A stretch of DNA of 64,000 nucleotides from the NCBI GenBank assembly GCA_030180135.1, contig CM058237.1:40507126-40571125 (forward strand). The letters are read 5' to 3'. The notes under the pieces were generated by a model that searched no databases, was not told where the DNA came from, and saw only the letters and a program-made list of their open reading frames with translations. The translations under genes were made by a program, and so were the position numbers. Of the stretch, positions 33,390 through 45,619 are shown piece after piece. How positions within the stretch are numbered: the first letter of the stretch is position 1; the number at the start of each line of letters is the position of its first letter. Source of the DNA: Orychophragmus violaceus. Its lineage: Eukaryota > Streptophyta > Magnoliopsida > Brassicales > Brassicaceae.

Positions 33390-33690
33390 AAATCCACACA
33401 TTACTTCGAAGCAGGAAGGTCCAAATTGGTCATTATCCACACGAAGGGACTGTCCCGATTTTGGCTTCCTGTTCCAGGTTTCCTCTCAGGCGAGTTAACA
33501 GCTCTAATGATTTTTTGTTTCTTCAGACTTGTACCTTTAAGAGGGCTCTTGGCTGCATGCTTTTTTGGTGGTGGTTTCTCAGCTGTTTTACGCTTTCCTG
33601 TTGATGTTGGTTTGGCCACTAATTTCACATTCCTTTTACCAGTATTAGTGTTTGCCTTACCTCCGCTTAGGTTCTCTTCGTTGTTAGGAA
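33390..33690 (-). pseudogene. LINE G ORF1 C-terminal basic tail
   Basis: A Lys/Pro-rich tail (KRKTAEKPPPKKHAAKSP) in the 33628-33401 ORF, ending just upstream of the endonuclease. It resembles the tail of LINE E ORF1 (47009-47344). The rest of ORF1 lies on the far side of the 33700-34620 insertion. Confidence 0.6.
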
Positions 33691-33699
33691 ACAGACCTA

Positions 33700-34620
33700 A
33701 ACGCAGAGAGAAATGGTGATGAGGACATCAGCTTGACCGACCCTGAGCTGGACGAGCAGGACGGACCGGACTCGACCAAGAGGCTGGTCGACCAGTTCCC
33801 GACCATGCGGGACGTACCGAGGACACGTTCGGGACAGAGATAGATACAAGCTGAATTCAACAACGCCATGAAACAACTGATATCCAGGACCAGCATAGAA
33901 GACATCACGGCCCAGCTAGGCCAGCTCGACCAAGGCCAACCTATCTTCAACCAGTTGGCCCATAGGATGATCAAGACCAAAGCGGGCGATCCATTCGACC
34001 CGACCACGCCATGGCCCTTACTCCGGACGATCGGAAAAACCATGATCTTCTGCATCGAGTCAGACGATCCGTAGACCGGTCTGCCTCTGGACTAAGGATC
34101 ATACTCTTTTTCCCTTGTGAGGTTTTGTCCCAAATGAGTTTTTTTCACAAGGTTTTTAATGAGGTGATCCGAGGTCCGTTCATTAGAGAGACAGGTCGGC
34201 CTCTCTCCTTGCGACCAGAGTTTCCCTTTCTGTTCTGGTTTTACTTCTTTTGTTTTCTTTGTTCTTTTCCTTCTAATTTTCGATGGCCCAAATGTTTAGG
34301 CCCATGCTCTTTTCGATTGTAAGTTTATTTAAACACTCTTTTGGTTTAATGAAAAGCTAAGTAAGAATTTAGCAAAAACCCTAAAGGTTCGATCTCTCTC
34401 CTTTGCGCGGCTGCCCCTTTGGAGACCGGATCCATTTTGCTTCTTGCTTGTTTGTTCCTGTTGCTCTAAGTGTTCTAAGATCAGTAGCTCATCCGACCAT
34501 CCCTTGACGAGAAGAGAGCCCCATCGGCCAGCTTCTCGTTCCGCTCGACCATAGCCCACCGTACCGCTCGCTCACGCTCGCCCAACGCCATACCGCTCGA
34601 CCATCGTTCGACCGCGTCTC
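33700..34620 (+). mobile_element. Inserted 3' fragment of another LTR element inside LINE G
   Basis: This block interrupts LINE G ORF1. A plus-strand frame with acidic residues, a TRS-type motif, then IQAEFNNAMKQLI resembles the tail that follows integrase in some plant gypsy polyproteins. It is followed by TTTTTCCC...GTTTTGTCCC...AAGGTTTTTAATGAGG, a 3'-end style common in plant LTR elements. GC-rich CGACC repeats lie at 34490-34615. Boundaries are approximate; no target duplication found. Confidence 0.4.
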
Positions 34621-34624
34621 ATAT

Positions 34625-35870
34625 CACATGGAGTATATCTTCAATAAGAGAGCGTATTTGAGAATTATGAGGGAATGATAGTCTCTCTGCCAAACTCTTA
34701 GAGCATGAAGGTTTGGAAGGGCTATCAATGAACTGATTTTGAAAGGTGTCTTCCAGATACTGAATTTCTATATACTGCAATATTCCTGAATCCAGAATCG
34801 ATCCATTCACACGGATTACAGCCACATTCTGAGGTAAAGAGAGGCGTTTTAAGGCTGGCGTCTTTTCTCAAGATGTCCCTGATCCATCTGTTCTGTTATC
34901 AATGGACGTGCCCATAATTTCTCTGGAAGGACGAGGAGATGGTGTATGGGAAATTTGAGATCGGACAGAGGTTGGCGCAATAGGCTGGGTTTGCTTGAAA
35001 ACCCACTGTCTCGCCTGTTGGCGAGCACTCCCGTCTCGAGGGATATAGGATGGGGATCTTGCAGCATTAGACAATCTTGAGAGAGCAGGAAGTCTCGATG
35101 AGCCAGCTGCCCCTTTTTAAGCAGAGTTAAGTCGATCATCTGGGGATCCTCTAACGCAGTTGAGGGAGGAAAGACCTCGCTATCCATGTCCTCTTGGAGA
35201 TAGTGTGAGCCTTCACCCCTTGCACCATGTCAAGAATCCTCAGTTCTGCTGAAAGAGGTTTGTCTGTTTAGTTCCTTGTGATTGTCATTGTCATGATGAT
35301 AGGATTTGCGCCCAATCCAGTTGCTTGGTATGTGCGATTATCGATGATCCCTGACTTTGTCATCCTGACGTTGTCTACTAGCTTCAAGTTTCTCAAGAGT
35401 GCGGATCTGATTTATACCCTGTTTTTGTTCTTGTCGGTCCCGTAATTGAGGCCTTCGTGGGCAGTCTTTGGCTTTGTGGCAGAGAGAGCGGCACGAAAGT
35501 AGTGTTTCTCAAGGCTTTCGTACTCAAATTTAACTCCCTTGATATCACCATTGGGTAGCATGATTTTCATAGACGTTTCCAAAGGAATAAGTCCGTTCAG
35601 TTGGACTTGAATTCTACATTGATTAGTGTCCCTTCCTTCCAAGAGGCCTAGTTCTGAACCAATTGTCTTAATTGTTTTGTCGGTCAAAAAATGTAGTCGG
35701 TCCATGGATCTTTACCCAAAACGAGATGAGGCTGGGGAAGTTGTCGGAGATTACCGGTTCCCAACGTTGTAGGATGAACATCTGTTTCTTGAAGTGGTAC
35801 GGAACTCTGTTTATGGTTAAAACCGGGAAGATGAATTCAAATTTAATGCAAAACCATGTAGATATTTGAC
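34625..35870 (-). pseudogene. LINE G ORF1, DUF4283-like part
   Basis: Minus-strand motifs MFILQRWEPVISDNFPSLISFWVKIHG (split across a frameshift near 35700) and KGVKFEYESLEKHY match the DUF4283 RNA-binding region of plant LINE ORF1. A linker ORF (35187-34849) follows. Truncated upstream at about 35890 and damaged by stops. Confidence 0.65.
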
Positions 35871-35890
35871 CAAGGGGGGGGGGGGGGGTA

Positions 35891-37851
35891 AGAGAAAACC
35901 GCCTCTAAAACCGTGACTGGGAGCAAAAGTTATTAGAGAGAGCAAAAAAAATATAAGTGCAGAGGACCATCCACCCAAATAACTTTTCGATTATTTTTAG
36001 TTCTAAACACAAATATAAAGAAAAATAAAACCAAACCCGGTTCGATTGGAAAAAAAGTTATGGACGGCTCGAATCCTAACTTTGATTGACCAAACAATGT
36101 CTTTGATCGGATAAGTTCTATAAGAAAATTATCCGTTGAAGAGAAGTCTCTTTGTTTTCATTCGACTCTTTACAATATCACTAACGATGAAAATCCTGGG
36201 AACCAAGCTTTCAGCGTTAAGCTCATTATTATTTTTTCTATCATTTTTTTTAGATCACATATGCAATATGAATGTTATGTGCGTTTCATCATCTATGTAG
36301 AAGCATTTTTATGTTGCTTTGGTTTCTTTGTCCTTAACATGTCATATGCATCGTTTTTTATATATTATTTTTCAAGGATTATGAATTCGTGAGACAACTC
36401 TGCGGATTTTGAGAAATTTGAGACACCAAAAGCATTTGAGTGATCGCATCTGAAAGAAGGTTGTCTTTATCTATATATCTACCGAACAAAAGTTACATAC
36501 ACAATTCTCTCCGAATTAGAAGTTTAAACTTTATATCTCCGCAAAACATAAAATTGAAATCCTAATCCCCTAAAAATCTTGGTTTTAGTTGATTTATTGT
36601 TTTTGAATCAAGTTTATACAATTATCTATCGGACTAAAATCCAATTAAAGTTAATAATTCTGGATTTGATCCATATCCAGATCCAACTAAATCAACACCT
36701 AAAAATTGATTTTATTATATGGTTAGTAAATTGTAGACAAAAAATGGTTGGTAAATAAAAAATTTCAAGTTAAAAACTGCAAAACAATTACTTTTAAACA
36801 AATAAAGAAAAAAGTCTCTCTCTATCTTTTAGAGAGAGACTTTTCTCTGTAATTTTTTTTTCTTTCCCTTCTTCTCAGATTTCAATCCTTCATACGGGTT
36901 TGAATGGATTTGTAATAAGCGGCTTTGTATCATATTAGTTTTTTGTGTTTTTTGTCCTTCCGATTGGATTCATCTTCAAAATCCGTCAATATTTTTTTTT
37001 TTGAAATTTAGGTTATTAAGTTCGAGTTATGTTTCTTCCTTCTCTATTTTTTTCACAGAATTTCGACTTGCAATATCATCAATTCACCGTTCTACCGCCA
37101 GATTAATTCATCAACACCGTATCACAAGCTTCTCATCTCACGTGTGTAGATTTACACGTTGCCTTTTTTATTCCTTATCATCAGTATATTGGCTCATATG
37201 GTGAGCTTATTTTCATGAAAGTGTAAATGGTAAGGAGTGGGCTTCTCGAACACCATTTGTAAAGATATTGGGCTTCTATACTTGGGCTTTGCATTTTTGC
37301 AATGGAACAAATGTTTGACAAAAAATTAAAGAAACCAATAAAATAATGCGGCGGAGACAGACACCACGTGCTCTCTATTCGCTCTTCTTTCTCAGCATCT
37401 TCTTCATCTTCCATTATTATGTCTAAGAACACCCAAATCACAAAATCAGATCCAGAAAAGAATTAACATTGTTAAACACTAGAATAATTTTAAAAACATT
37501 GCAATCGTTAAACAGCACTGGTGGCGTTTGTTGTTGCTGCTGGTGAGTCTCCATGGGAGCTAGTTCCTCGTTGCCATTGCAAATTGCAAAGTGAAACATA
37601 ATTTTTTTATAATAAATATATGAATTTGCTTCAAATTAAAGAAGAAAAATCGAAAATTTCGTGGTGGGTTTGAGATTAAAAAAAAAATCATTAGCAAATC
37701 TCAGGAAATCATACAAACTAATGATATCACAAAGCACACACAAGAACTTGAAATTGATTCATAGCGGAATCAAATTACCAATAAAGATCCTTAAGTCAAT
37801 ATTCATAACACCAAATTCAACATCTCCATAGGAGAATCTAGAAAAAGTTAC
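35891..37851. other. Long AT-rich interval, nothing recognised
   Basis: About 2 kb with only ORFs under 90 codons. It contains TCTCTCT tracts near 36820-36850 and T-rich stretches, but no gene, terminal repeat or RNA gene I can support. The left copia H target duplication lies at its right edge (37847-37851). Confidence 0.4.
37847..37851. repeat. Target-site duplication of copia element H, left copy (GTTAC)
   Basis: GTTAC precedes the LTR at 37852 and recurs at 44785-44789. Confidence 0.9.
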
Positions 37852-38582
37852 TGTTGGGATTATGTCCTGAAATCACATTGTACTTACTCTAGAGATAGTT
37901 GTATTGTCGAGATCGGACAATTCATGTGATACTAGGTAGTCATAATGTTTTGCTAGAAACCGCTTATGACAAATGAGTTGTAACTCATTTCTGGTATCGT
38001 GTGAACCTACAGGGTCACACACCTAAGCAAGTTGGATACACTTGGTATGGGATTGATCATTGGCATATGATCCGATCAATATGTATTGGATACACATTAA
38101 TATCGTGTTTTAAGAGATGTGTCGATCGATGCCCTTGGTGCATCGATCGATACAAGACGTGTGTCGATCGACACCAATAGGTGTGTTGGTCGACACGAGG
38201 GCGAAACCGAAACTGATGTTTCGGTTTACCTCGAGGTCAATATATAAACGAGTTTTATATTTAGTCCTAAAAAAGCGTGCCGTCGCAGACAGTTTTTCTT
38301 GACAGAAAAACTGATCCTCTTTCTCCAGAAAACACAGAAATCCCAAGAGATCCGATTCCAGGCGCTAGCATCCCGGCGGATTCAACCTTGTGTGCGTGTG
38401 GACTACGATAGAGGCGAGGCATCTGAATCGCTCCTGATCTTGGCTTACCTGATTCATCTTCCGCTGCCAGAACAAGGTAAACGCGAGATCCATGATTCAA
38501 TTACTTAAACCCTGAGATCCTAGGCTCGAAATTCAGACTTAGGGTTGCCTAATCGGATTAGGAACTGCTAGGAATTACAACA
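37852..38582 (+). repeat. 5' LTR of copia element H
   Basis: A TATA-like ATATATAAACG lies at 38240-38250. Two TCGATCGA-type pairs lie just upstream at 38121-38155 and 38162-38195. The LTR ends at 38582 beside the primer site. Confidence 0.9.
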
Positions 38583-38583
38583 G

Positions 38584-38596
38584 TGGTATCAGAGCC
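38584..38596 (+). promoter_or_regulatory. Primer-binding site of copia element H, initiator tRNA-Met
   Basis: TGGTATCAGAGCC is the standard copia primer site complementary to the initiator tRNA-Met 3' end, one base after the LTR. Confidence 0.88.
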
Positions 38597-38712
38597 TTAG
38601 GGTTTTCCATTGAATCAACCTGTTTAAATTGAATTTGATGATTTAGATTCGCAAACTAGGTTGTTTGGTTAGAACAGGTGAGATCGATTCTGATCGATTC
38701 TGTGTTTTCGCA

Positions 38713-39405
38713 CAGTGTCGACCGACCGACACACTAGGTGTGTCGGTCGACACAGAATGGCGAATTCAACAGAATCGGCGGCTAAGGTTTTTCGCGAAGG
38801 AAAAACGAAAGCCCACTGTGTCGATCGACACATGTTGAGTGTCGGTCGACATAGAACAGATTCGGTCCAGTGTCGATCGACACAGGTTAGTGTCGGTCGA
38901 CACAGACCTAGCGAATGGTTAATCGGTTCAATTGGATTGGACCGGTTATCATGCTTGGTTAAGTCCGAAAATATCGGTTTGAATTGGATGAATTGGTTCA
39001 ATTGGATTGAACTGATTATCTCAATTAGCATAAACCGATTTGGTTAAAATCAGTTTGATTGGATAAAACGGTTCAATTGAATTGGACCGGTTATCGCAAT
39101 TAGTTGAAACTGGTTAAAGCGGTTTAAATTGGATGAATTGGTTCAATTGGATTGAACTAATTATCCCAATTTACATAAACCGATTGGTTAAGATCAGTTT
39201 GATCTGATAAGTCGGTTCAATTGGATTGGACCGATTATCAAAACCGTCTTCGGTTTAGGTCTATGTCGACCGTCACACATGGGTTGTGTCGATCGACATG
39301 ACCAGTTCAATAAAACGTGTTAATTGGATTAATCGGTTACTGAAGTCCGGTTAAGTTTGGTGTTGTCGATCGACAGACATAGTCTGCGTCGATCGACACA
39401 GAGCT
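38713..39405 (+). repeat. Leader repeats of copia H: TCGATCGA pairs and a tandem GGTTCAATTGGATTG array
   Basis: Paired palindrome modules lie at 38715-38755, 38818-38850, 38873-38905, 39263-39297 and 39364-39400. Between them a tandem array has five cores with starts at 38924, 38994, 39069, 39139 and 39213, alternating two types (CGGTTCAATTGGATTGGACC and TGGTTCAATTGGATTGAACT), so the real unit is a dimer of about 145 bp. The leader has no ORF of interest. Confidence 0.75.
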
Positions 39406-40124
39406 CGAAATTCTGGTTATTGAACCTTGAATTTGCAGAAACCAAACTAGACTTAAACCTTGATCAAAGTTTAGCTTCAATATGGTCATCTGTCAAGACT
39501 CATTTCGTTGTGTGATGGTCTAGCCAAGAGCCTGGTGTCCACAATTAGGTGCGTAAGGCAGGTAATTATGTTGATGGACTTGCGGTGCTTGACATCAACA
39601 ATTACATGACCTAATAGATTGATTTGCTAACCTTTCAGAGTTTAGTTTCCTCAACTAAACATCAAGTGACCTTGATGTCTTGCCCAATCTCGTCTACTGT
39701 CAAGACTCGGTTCATTGTTGGATAGTCTCGGAGTCCTTGGTATCCATAGTGACATGAGCAAGGCAGGTGTTCATTGATAGACTCGTAGTGCGACTGTCAA
39801 TGATCACAAGACAGAAGAGATTGTTTTACTTGACTGGGCTATCAGAAGTTCTGGGCCCAGAGACGTCAGAGTAGATGAGACATGGATTGTCTTATCTGCG
39901 ACCAAGAGTTGTACTGGGTACAATTAGCAATGATTTGCTTACCTAGATAACTGAATTTTGGGTGATGGCGAGTCGTCCACTCAGATTTTAGTGAAGTATG
40001 GATCTTGGATCATTATATTCATAGAGAAAACATTGTTTGAATATAATGCGAGTTTTCTTATTAGATAAGATTTCTCATGATATACATAACTAAATCTTTG
40101 TTTTTTTTTCTTGGATTTCAGCTT

Positions 40125-41012
40125 ATGTCTATGACTACTTTCTCGTTGTGATCCGTCCTTGAGAAGGACAAGTTAAATGGATCCAACTTCCTGGATTGGT
40201 ATCGGAATTTGAGATTAATCCTCAAGCAGGAGAGCAAGGACTATGTCCTTGAGAAAGCTCTTCCAGAAAGGCTTGGGACCAATCGCTCGAGTGCAGTATA
40301 TGATGCTTGGAATAAGCATTATATCGATGCGGTAGATGTGCGTGGTCTGATGTTGGCTACCATGAACTCAGACTTGAAAAGTCAATACGAGAACATGGAG
40401 TCGCCAATAGAGATGATCACCAGCCTGAAACTAAAGTTTCATGATCTGGCACGAGTTGAGAGATTCCAGATGGTGAAGTCTCTCACTGGGTGCAAGCTAC
40501 CAGAGGATGCTCCAGTAAGTCCTCATGTCATTAAAATGATGGGTTACATTGATAACCTGGGGAAGCTGGATTGTCCTGTCAGCTTGGAGCTGGCTACTGA
40601 CATCATTCTGCAGTCACTGCCGTCAAGTTATGATAAGTTCATAAAGAACTATATCAAGAAAGGCTTGACGAAGACGTTGACTGAGCTGCATGGCATGCTC
40701 AAGACAGCAGAGCAAAACATCAAAAAGGGTAAAAGATTTGAGAAATCTTGTATAGACAAGGGTGAAGGCAAGGCTGTTCGGATTTGGAATCAGAATAAGC
40801 CTGTGTCATCTCTTAAGCCCAAGTCAGGCCCATCTGATGTTGATAAATGCTGCTACTGTAAAGAGTTTGGGCATTGGAAGAGAAATTGCATTAAATTCTT
40901 GGAAGATTCACAAGAGATGGAGAAGATGTATGGTACTTCTTCTTCAGGTATTGTGTTATTATTTCAAGTTCTACGTGAGTATTGGATACTAGTTGTGGTA
41001 CTGATATTTTGA
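40125..41012 (+). pseudogene. Copia H gag
   Basis: The expected ATG is at 40125, but codon 9 is TGA (40149-40151), in a context where related gags have arginine. The frame then runs to 41012 with KLNGSNFLDWYRNLRLIL, a UBN2-type gag body (TIILQSLPSSYDKFI) and a CCHC zinc knuckle CYCKEFGHWKRNC with all four ligands. The end runs into a protease-like WILDTSCGT in another frame near 40980. The open part starts at 40209. Confidence 0.8.
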
Positions 41013-44000
41013 AATATGCAGGACCTAAGCGACAATAGAACGTTGAAGAAAGGACAAGTGGAACTGCGTGCCTGGTATGAAGCAATGGTTGCTGTATGAG
41101 CCGTAGAGATTCTCCACTTGTAGGAGCCTTTCATACTTGGTTTTAGAAATTAAGTAATTGCTATCATGTATCTGCCTTGTGCAGAGATGTCTTTCATTTT
41201 CTTGTAAGAATTTGAATGTTTTTCATTTTGATAAAAGGCAAGCTTTGTTCTTTAGATCTTAATGAAATATAATATGGTAGCACCCCGTTTAGAATGGGTT
41301 TTATATCTTAAACCAACATGAGTTTGAATATAACATAAATACTAAAAGGTTTGAGTCTGATGACTCGAACCAGTCTTTCCTTGGCATAGTCGTTTCAACC
41401 ACACAGAGTGGAGCGGATTCAAAAGTTCCATAGTTATGGGCTTTTGGACTCATTTGATTTTAAATCATATGAGATATGAATTCTGCTCACTGGGCCAAAT
41501 GACTAAGGCCTTTTAGCAGAGCTAAAAGAAAACGGGCCAGAGGCTTATTGGGCCTTACACATAATGATGTATGCGGACCGATGAGCATAAGTGCCAGAGG
41601 AAATCTTATGTACTTCATTACCTTTATTGATGACTTCAGTAAGTATGTATGTGAATGAAGTATATATTCGATTTGACAGAAGTATTAAGATCCTCGATTA
41701 GATCGCGGAAGAAAATACTTGAGTCAAGAATTGGGTGATCATCTGAGAGAATGAATCGGATCTTATTAGATATGCTCCGATTAATGATGAGTCACATGAA
41801 TCTTCCATAATCATTTAAGAATACGTTCTAAAATGTATGTCTTTGCGCAGAAAAGGTTTTCAATCAGAATCAATTGAAAGACACCACATTGGATGTGGAC
41901 TGGAAGTTTTTCAAGTAAGTTGTTTCTGATGATTTGAGGATGATAGCTGATAAGCTTGAACCCAAATCTGATAAATGCTACCTAGCTGGTTGTCCCAAGG
42001 AAACCGAGGCTTACTACTTTCATAACCAATCCGAGAACAAAGATTTGTTGTTCATAACTGTGTCTTTGAGAAAGATCGTACTTTCAAAAGGAACAGTGGG
42101 AGTAAAAGTACACATCGAAGAAATTCGATAAACACAGGAGGCTGCTCAACCTGTTGAGGGAGAGCAGCGGTGAGATCTACAAAGTGCTGTAGGATCTACA
42201 CCTGTGGAGCCTGAAATTCGCAGATCCGAAAGGATCCGTCACTGACTCGAGAGTGATTTCTCGTAGCCGATTGTCGTGATCTGTTGATCATTGAAAAGTG
42301 ACGAGCATGCGAAATTCAAAGAAGCGATGGTGAGCCCCAACTCCGAAAAATTGGTTGGGTATGCATGTAAGCTTCACCGATCCATTTCTGGATTGAAGCA
42401 AACATCTTGGAGTTGGAATCAACATTCTGATAATGTGGTCAAGAGTTTTGACTTGATCAGAATAGAAATGAAACCATGCATTTACAAGAAGACTGGTGGG
42501 AGCCTAATTGCAATTCTCACACCGTATGTACGTAATGTACTTAATCTCATAAACGACGTTCCGACGCTAAAGTATTGTCAAGATTTGGGTCGGAAGTCAA
42601 ATTTAACGATGGACATGGGAGAAGGCCGTGAAAGTTCTTGGAATAAGGATCCATTGGAATGGATCAGAAAGGCTAATTGGATCATGTCAAAATCCTTATG
42701 TTGATAAGGTATTGGACAGTTCATATGTGCTTAATTCCAAGAATGGCTTCATACCAAAGGTCTTATGGTAACAATATTAGCAAGATGAAGTGTTTTTGAA
42801 CACTGGCTGAACTAGTATTAATGAGTGTGATTGCTAATGCTGCTGCAATAGAATCCATCATGAATGCCATATTTTGCGCTCGTCTAGATGCAGCTTACGC
42901 ATATAGCATGACGAGAAAAATACCAATATGTTCCGGTAATAGTCAGTGAACAGTTACCAGAAATATCCCAAGTGTTTGAGGAACACTAAGGATAGGTTCG
43001 TGGTGAACTGATAAAGTGACGAACCAGTTGAAAGTAGTTAGACGGACAAAGAAGATTCCCGGTCCCCACCTGGCATATCCTTTTGTCTGAATAACGGTGC
43101 TATCTGTTGGAAGGGCTCAAAGCAGTGGACCGTAGAATAGTGCTTTTATCTGAATGGCGGTGTGGTTTGTTGGAATTGTTTCAAGAAAAAACACTGCAGT
43201 CTCTCCCACAACCTAAGCACGAGATTTATTCTGTTGTTGTAGGTATAAGATATCTGAACAGATGATCTTGATTCCAGTGGGAGTTATTTTAGTAAGTTAA
43301 AACTGACATCGGTATTATTTAATTATTGGATAATTAAGTAATGGTCCCAAAGTATTTTATGTTCATTTTATAGGTCATCAAGTTGAGGACTTGATCATGA
43401 AACCCTATAAGTAAAAGATGACATAAATTATGATTGTCCCTAGTCGAGATTGTCAAAGTGGGACACTGACAACCGCGAGAGACTAGCTTGTGAGGTGACT
43501 GTTGACTAAGTTTCATGGAGTCAATGATATGAGTATCACAGTCAGTCACATAGATATATGTTGGTGAACATATGATCGGACATGACCCGCTAATGAGAAC
43601 TCCTCCACAGGATAGTTATATCAGTGTCATGGGAAGTTATCATTACGACTATAGAGTATAGTCCTTAGACCTGAGTTCATCATGCTTTCTAGCAAATGAA
43701 TTGGTGCGCTTTGACCTTGTCAAACGTCGTTCCGTAACTGGCGGCTATAACGACATTTCTTAGGCGTATCATGAAGTATGTGTAGAAACAAGGATGGTAC
43801 GAGATGGGATTTGTCCCTCCTATAACGAGAGATAAATATCTCAGGGCCCATAGAAGATTTGATACTGAGAAAATGCATGGTCGTGCTCAAACGAGGTGAT
43901 TGTCAGTCGTTTGTTTTATCAGTATAGATCAGGAGTTCGATGAACATGATATTGGCTATAATAAGGATGACACAGTCTCTTGCCTTATGCCACATCGAGA

Positions 44001-44052
44001 TATAGCGACGAAGGGATTATAGGAATAGGTGATTCCAGTACAAGTGGGAGAT
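41013..44052 (+). pseudogene. Copia H eroded pol
   Basis: Recognisable scraps are a protease trace, an integrase piece near 41590-41660 (MYFITFIDDFSKY), a reverse-transcriptase part at 42291-42704 (YACKLHRSISGLKQTSWSWNQ, MKPCIYKK, LTPYVRNVL, NDVPTL, MDMGEG), and an RNase H side trace near 42870-42960 (similar to MYAMLCTRPDVAYALSM). The catalytic YVDD box reads YVRN. Large parts of integrase and the polymerase are missing. A small ORF (41934-42131) is part of the same decay. It ends at the polypurine-like stretch before 44053. Confidence 0.75.
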
Positions 44053-44784
44053 TGTTGGGATTATGTCCTGAAATCACATTGTACTTACTCTAGAGATAGT
44101 TGTATTGTCGAGATCGGACAATTCATGTGATACTAGGTAGTCATAATGTTTTGCTAGAAATCGCTTATGACAAATGATTTGTAACTCATTTCTGGTATCG
44201 TGTGAACCTACATGGTCACACACCTAAGCAAGTTGGATACACTTGGTATGGGATTGATCATTGGCATATGATCCGATCAATATGTATTGGATACACATTG
44301 ATATCGTGTTTTAAGAGATGTGTCGATCGATGCCCTTGGTGCATCGATCGATACAAGACGTGTGTCGATCGACACCAATAGGTTTGTCGGTCGACACGAG
44401 GGCGAAACCGAAACTGATGTTTCGGTTTACCTCGAGGTCAATATATAAACGAGTTTTATATTTCGACCTAAAAAAGCGTGCCGTCGCAGACAGTTTTTCT
44501 TGACAGAAAAACTGATCCTCTTTCTCTAGAAACACACAGAAATCCCAAGAGATCCGATTCCCGACGCTAGCATACCGGCGGATTCCAACTTGTCTGCGTG
44601 TGGACTACGATAGAGGCGAGGCATCTGAATCGCTCCTGATCTTGGCTTACCTGATTCATCTTCCGCTGCCAGAACAAGGTAAACGCGAGATCCATGATTC
44701 AATTACTTAAACCCTGAGATCCTAGGCTCGGAATTCAGACTTAGGGTTGCCTAATCGGATTAGGAACTGCTAGGAATTACAACA
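44053..44784 (+). repeat. 3' LTR of copia element H
   Basis: Similar to 37852-38582, including the TCGATCGA pairs at 44322-44357 and 44363-44396. Followed by GTTAC at 44785-44789. Confidence 0.9.
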
Positions 44785-44789
44785 GTTAC
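44785..44789. repeat. Target-site duplication of copia element H, right copy (GTTAC)
   Basis: Matches 37847-37851. Confidence 0.9.
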
Positions 44790-45404
44790 ATCCTATCAAA
44801 TCGTTCCAGCACATACATAGTAAATTAAACTTCTTCTATTTTTGATTCTAGGGTTCTAAAACTTTAGAAATTTCTAGATTTGGGGGAAAAAGATAATGAC
44901 ACTATTCTGGGTTTTTAAGTCGGATTTTTTCTGTACTAGGTCGGGTCAGAGTTTCATTTTGGGTCGGGTAATTCGGTCTGGTATAAATGGTTTGATGGTT
45001 GACTCAAAGTTTCAAAGGAAAACTATCAAACTTTGAATTCATGTGAAATTAGATTTGGAACTACTAATTCAGGTGCAATTAGGTTCATATGATAGTTTTT
45101 GTGGAGATATAGATAGAGACAATACTTATATGGACATTTGATGCTCAATGATAGTTCTTGTGGAAAAATAGATCGTTAACCCTAATTTATAAGATATTAA
45201 AATGACTTCGCTTTTATTTGGTTGAATGGATCGTTGAATTATAGTATTACAATATGTTCATTTTAGTGATTGTATGTCAATCAAGCCATCACAATACAAT
45301 ATAATTTGAAGATCTTGCATTCTTCCTCGTCATCTTGCTCTTAAACAAACAATTGTTCATAATCAAGAGTAATTATGTTATTTTTTTTTAATTTTAAGGA
45401 ATAT
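44790..45404. other. AT-rich interval, nothing recognised
   Basis: No ORF of note. A short GGGTCGGGT-rich stretch at 44935-44980 resembles the degenerate repeats elsewhere. Confidence 0.4.
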
Positions 45405-45415
45405 TTATTCATCAA
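45405..45415. repeat. Target-site duplication of LINE E, left copy
   Basis: TTATTCATCAA here recurs at 58106-58116 directly after the A tail. An 11-base duplication fits LINE target-primed insertion. Confidence 0.75.
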
Positions 45416-45619
45416 TATAATACCAGAAATGGAGGTCTCAACAACAGCTTCAACAACCACCAAAGATCTGGCCGACATCTTTTCTGCTAGCTTTAGCAGA
45501 GAACCATCTCGGTAATCTCATCTAGATTACTGAAGAACCGTGTGAACTAAACCTCTGCTCAGCTCTCTGCCCAAACCTGCGTAAGAAGGAAATAGCAAGG
45601 ACATTTCTCTACTGCAGAC

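Larger units (their letters stand above)
29300..35890 (-). mobile_element. LINE G, decayed L1-type retrotransposon
   Basis: In minus-strand order: an ORF1 fragment (from about 35870), endonuclease, reverse transcriptase, a zinc-finger-like domain, RNase H, and an A-rich end near 29300-29320. Many stops and frameshifts. It is 5' truncated near a G15 run (35874-35888), and ORF1 is split by another repeat (about 33700-34620). Target duplications were not found. Confidence 0.82.
37852..44784 (+). mobile_element. Copia element H, full-length but coding-deficient
   Basis: LTRs at 37852-38582 (731 bp) and 44053-44784 (732 bp) start TGTTGGG and end TACAACA. GTTAC duplications flank them, a tRNA-iMet-type primer site TGGTATCAGAGCC (38584-38596) and a polypurine-like AAGTGGGAG (44042-44050) lie inside. 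The interior has a 1.5-kb leader with repeats, gag, then an eroded pol with recognisable integrase, reverse-transcriptase and RNase H remnants. The LTRs differ at roughly 17 sites by eye (about 2 percent), far less than the coding decay would suggest, so it was probably mobilised in trans. Confidence 0.9.

Noticed and set aside
38117..38346. Short ORFs rich in Cys-Arg-Ser and Asp-Arg
   Set aside because: They are translations of TCGATCGA pairs in the copia H LTR and recur at 44311-44535 for the same reason.
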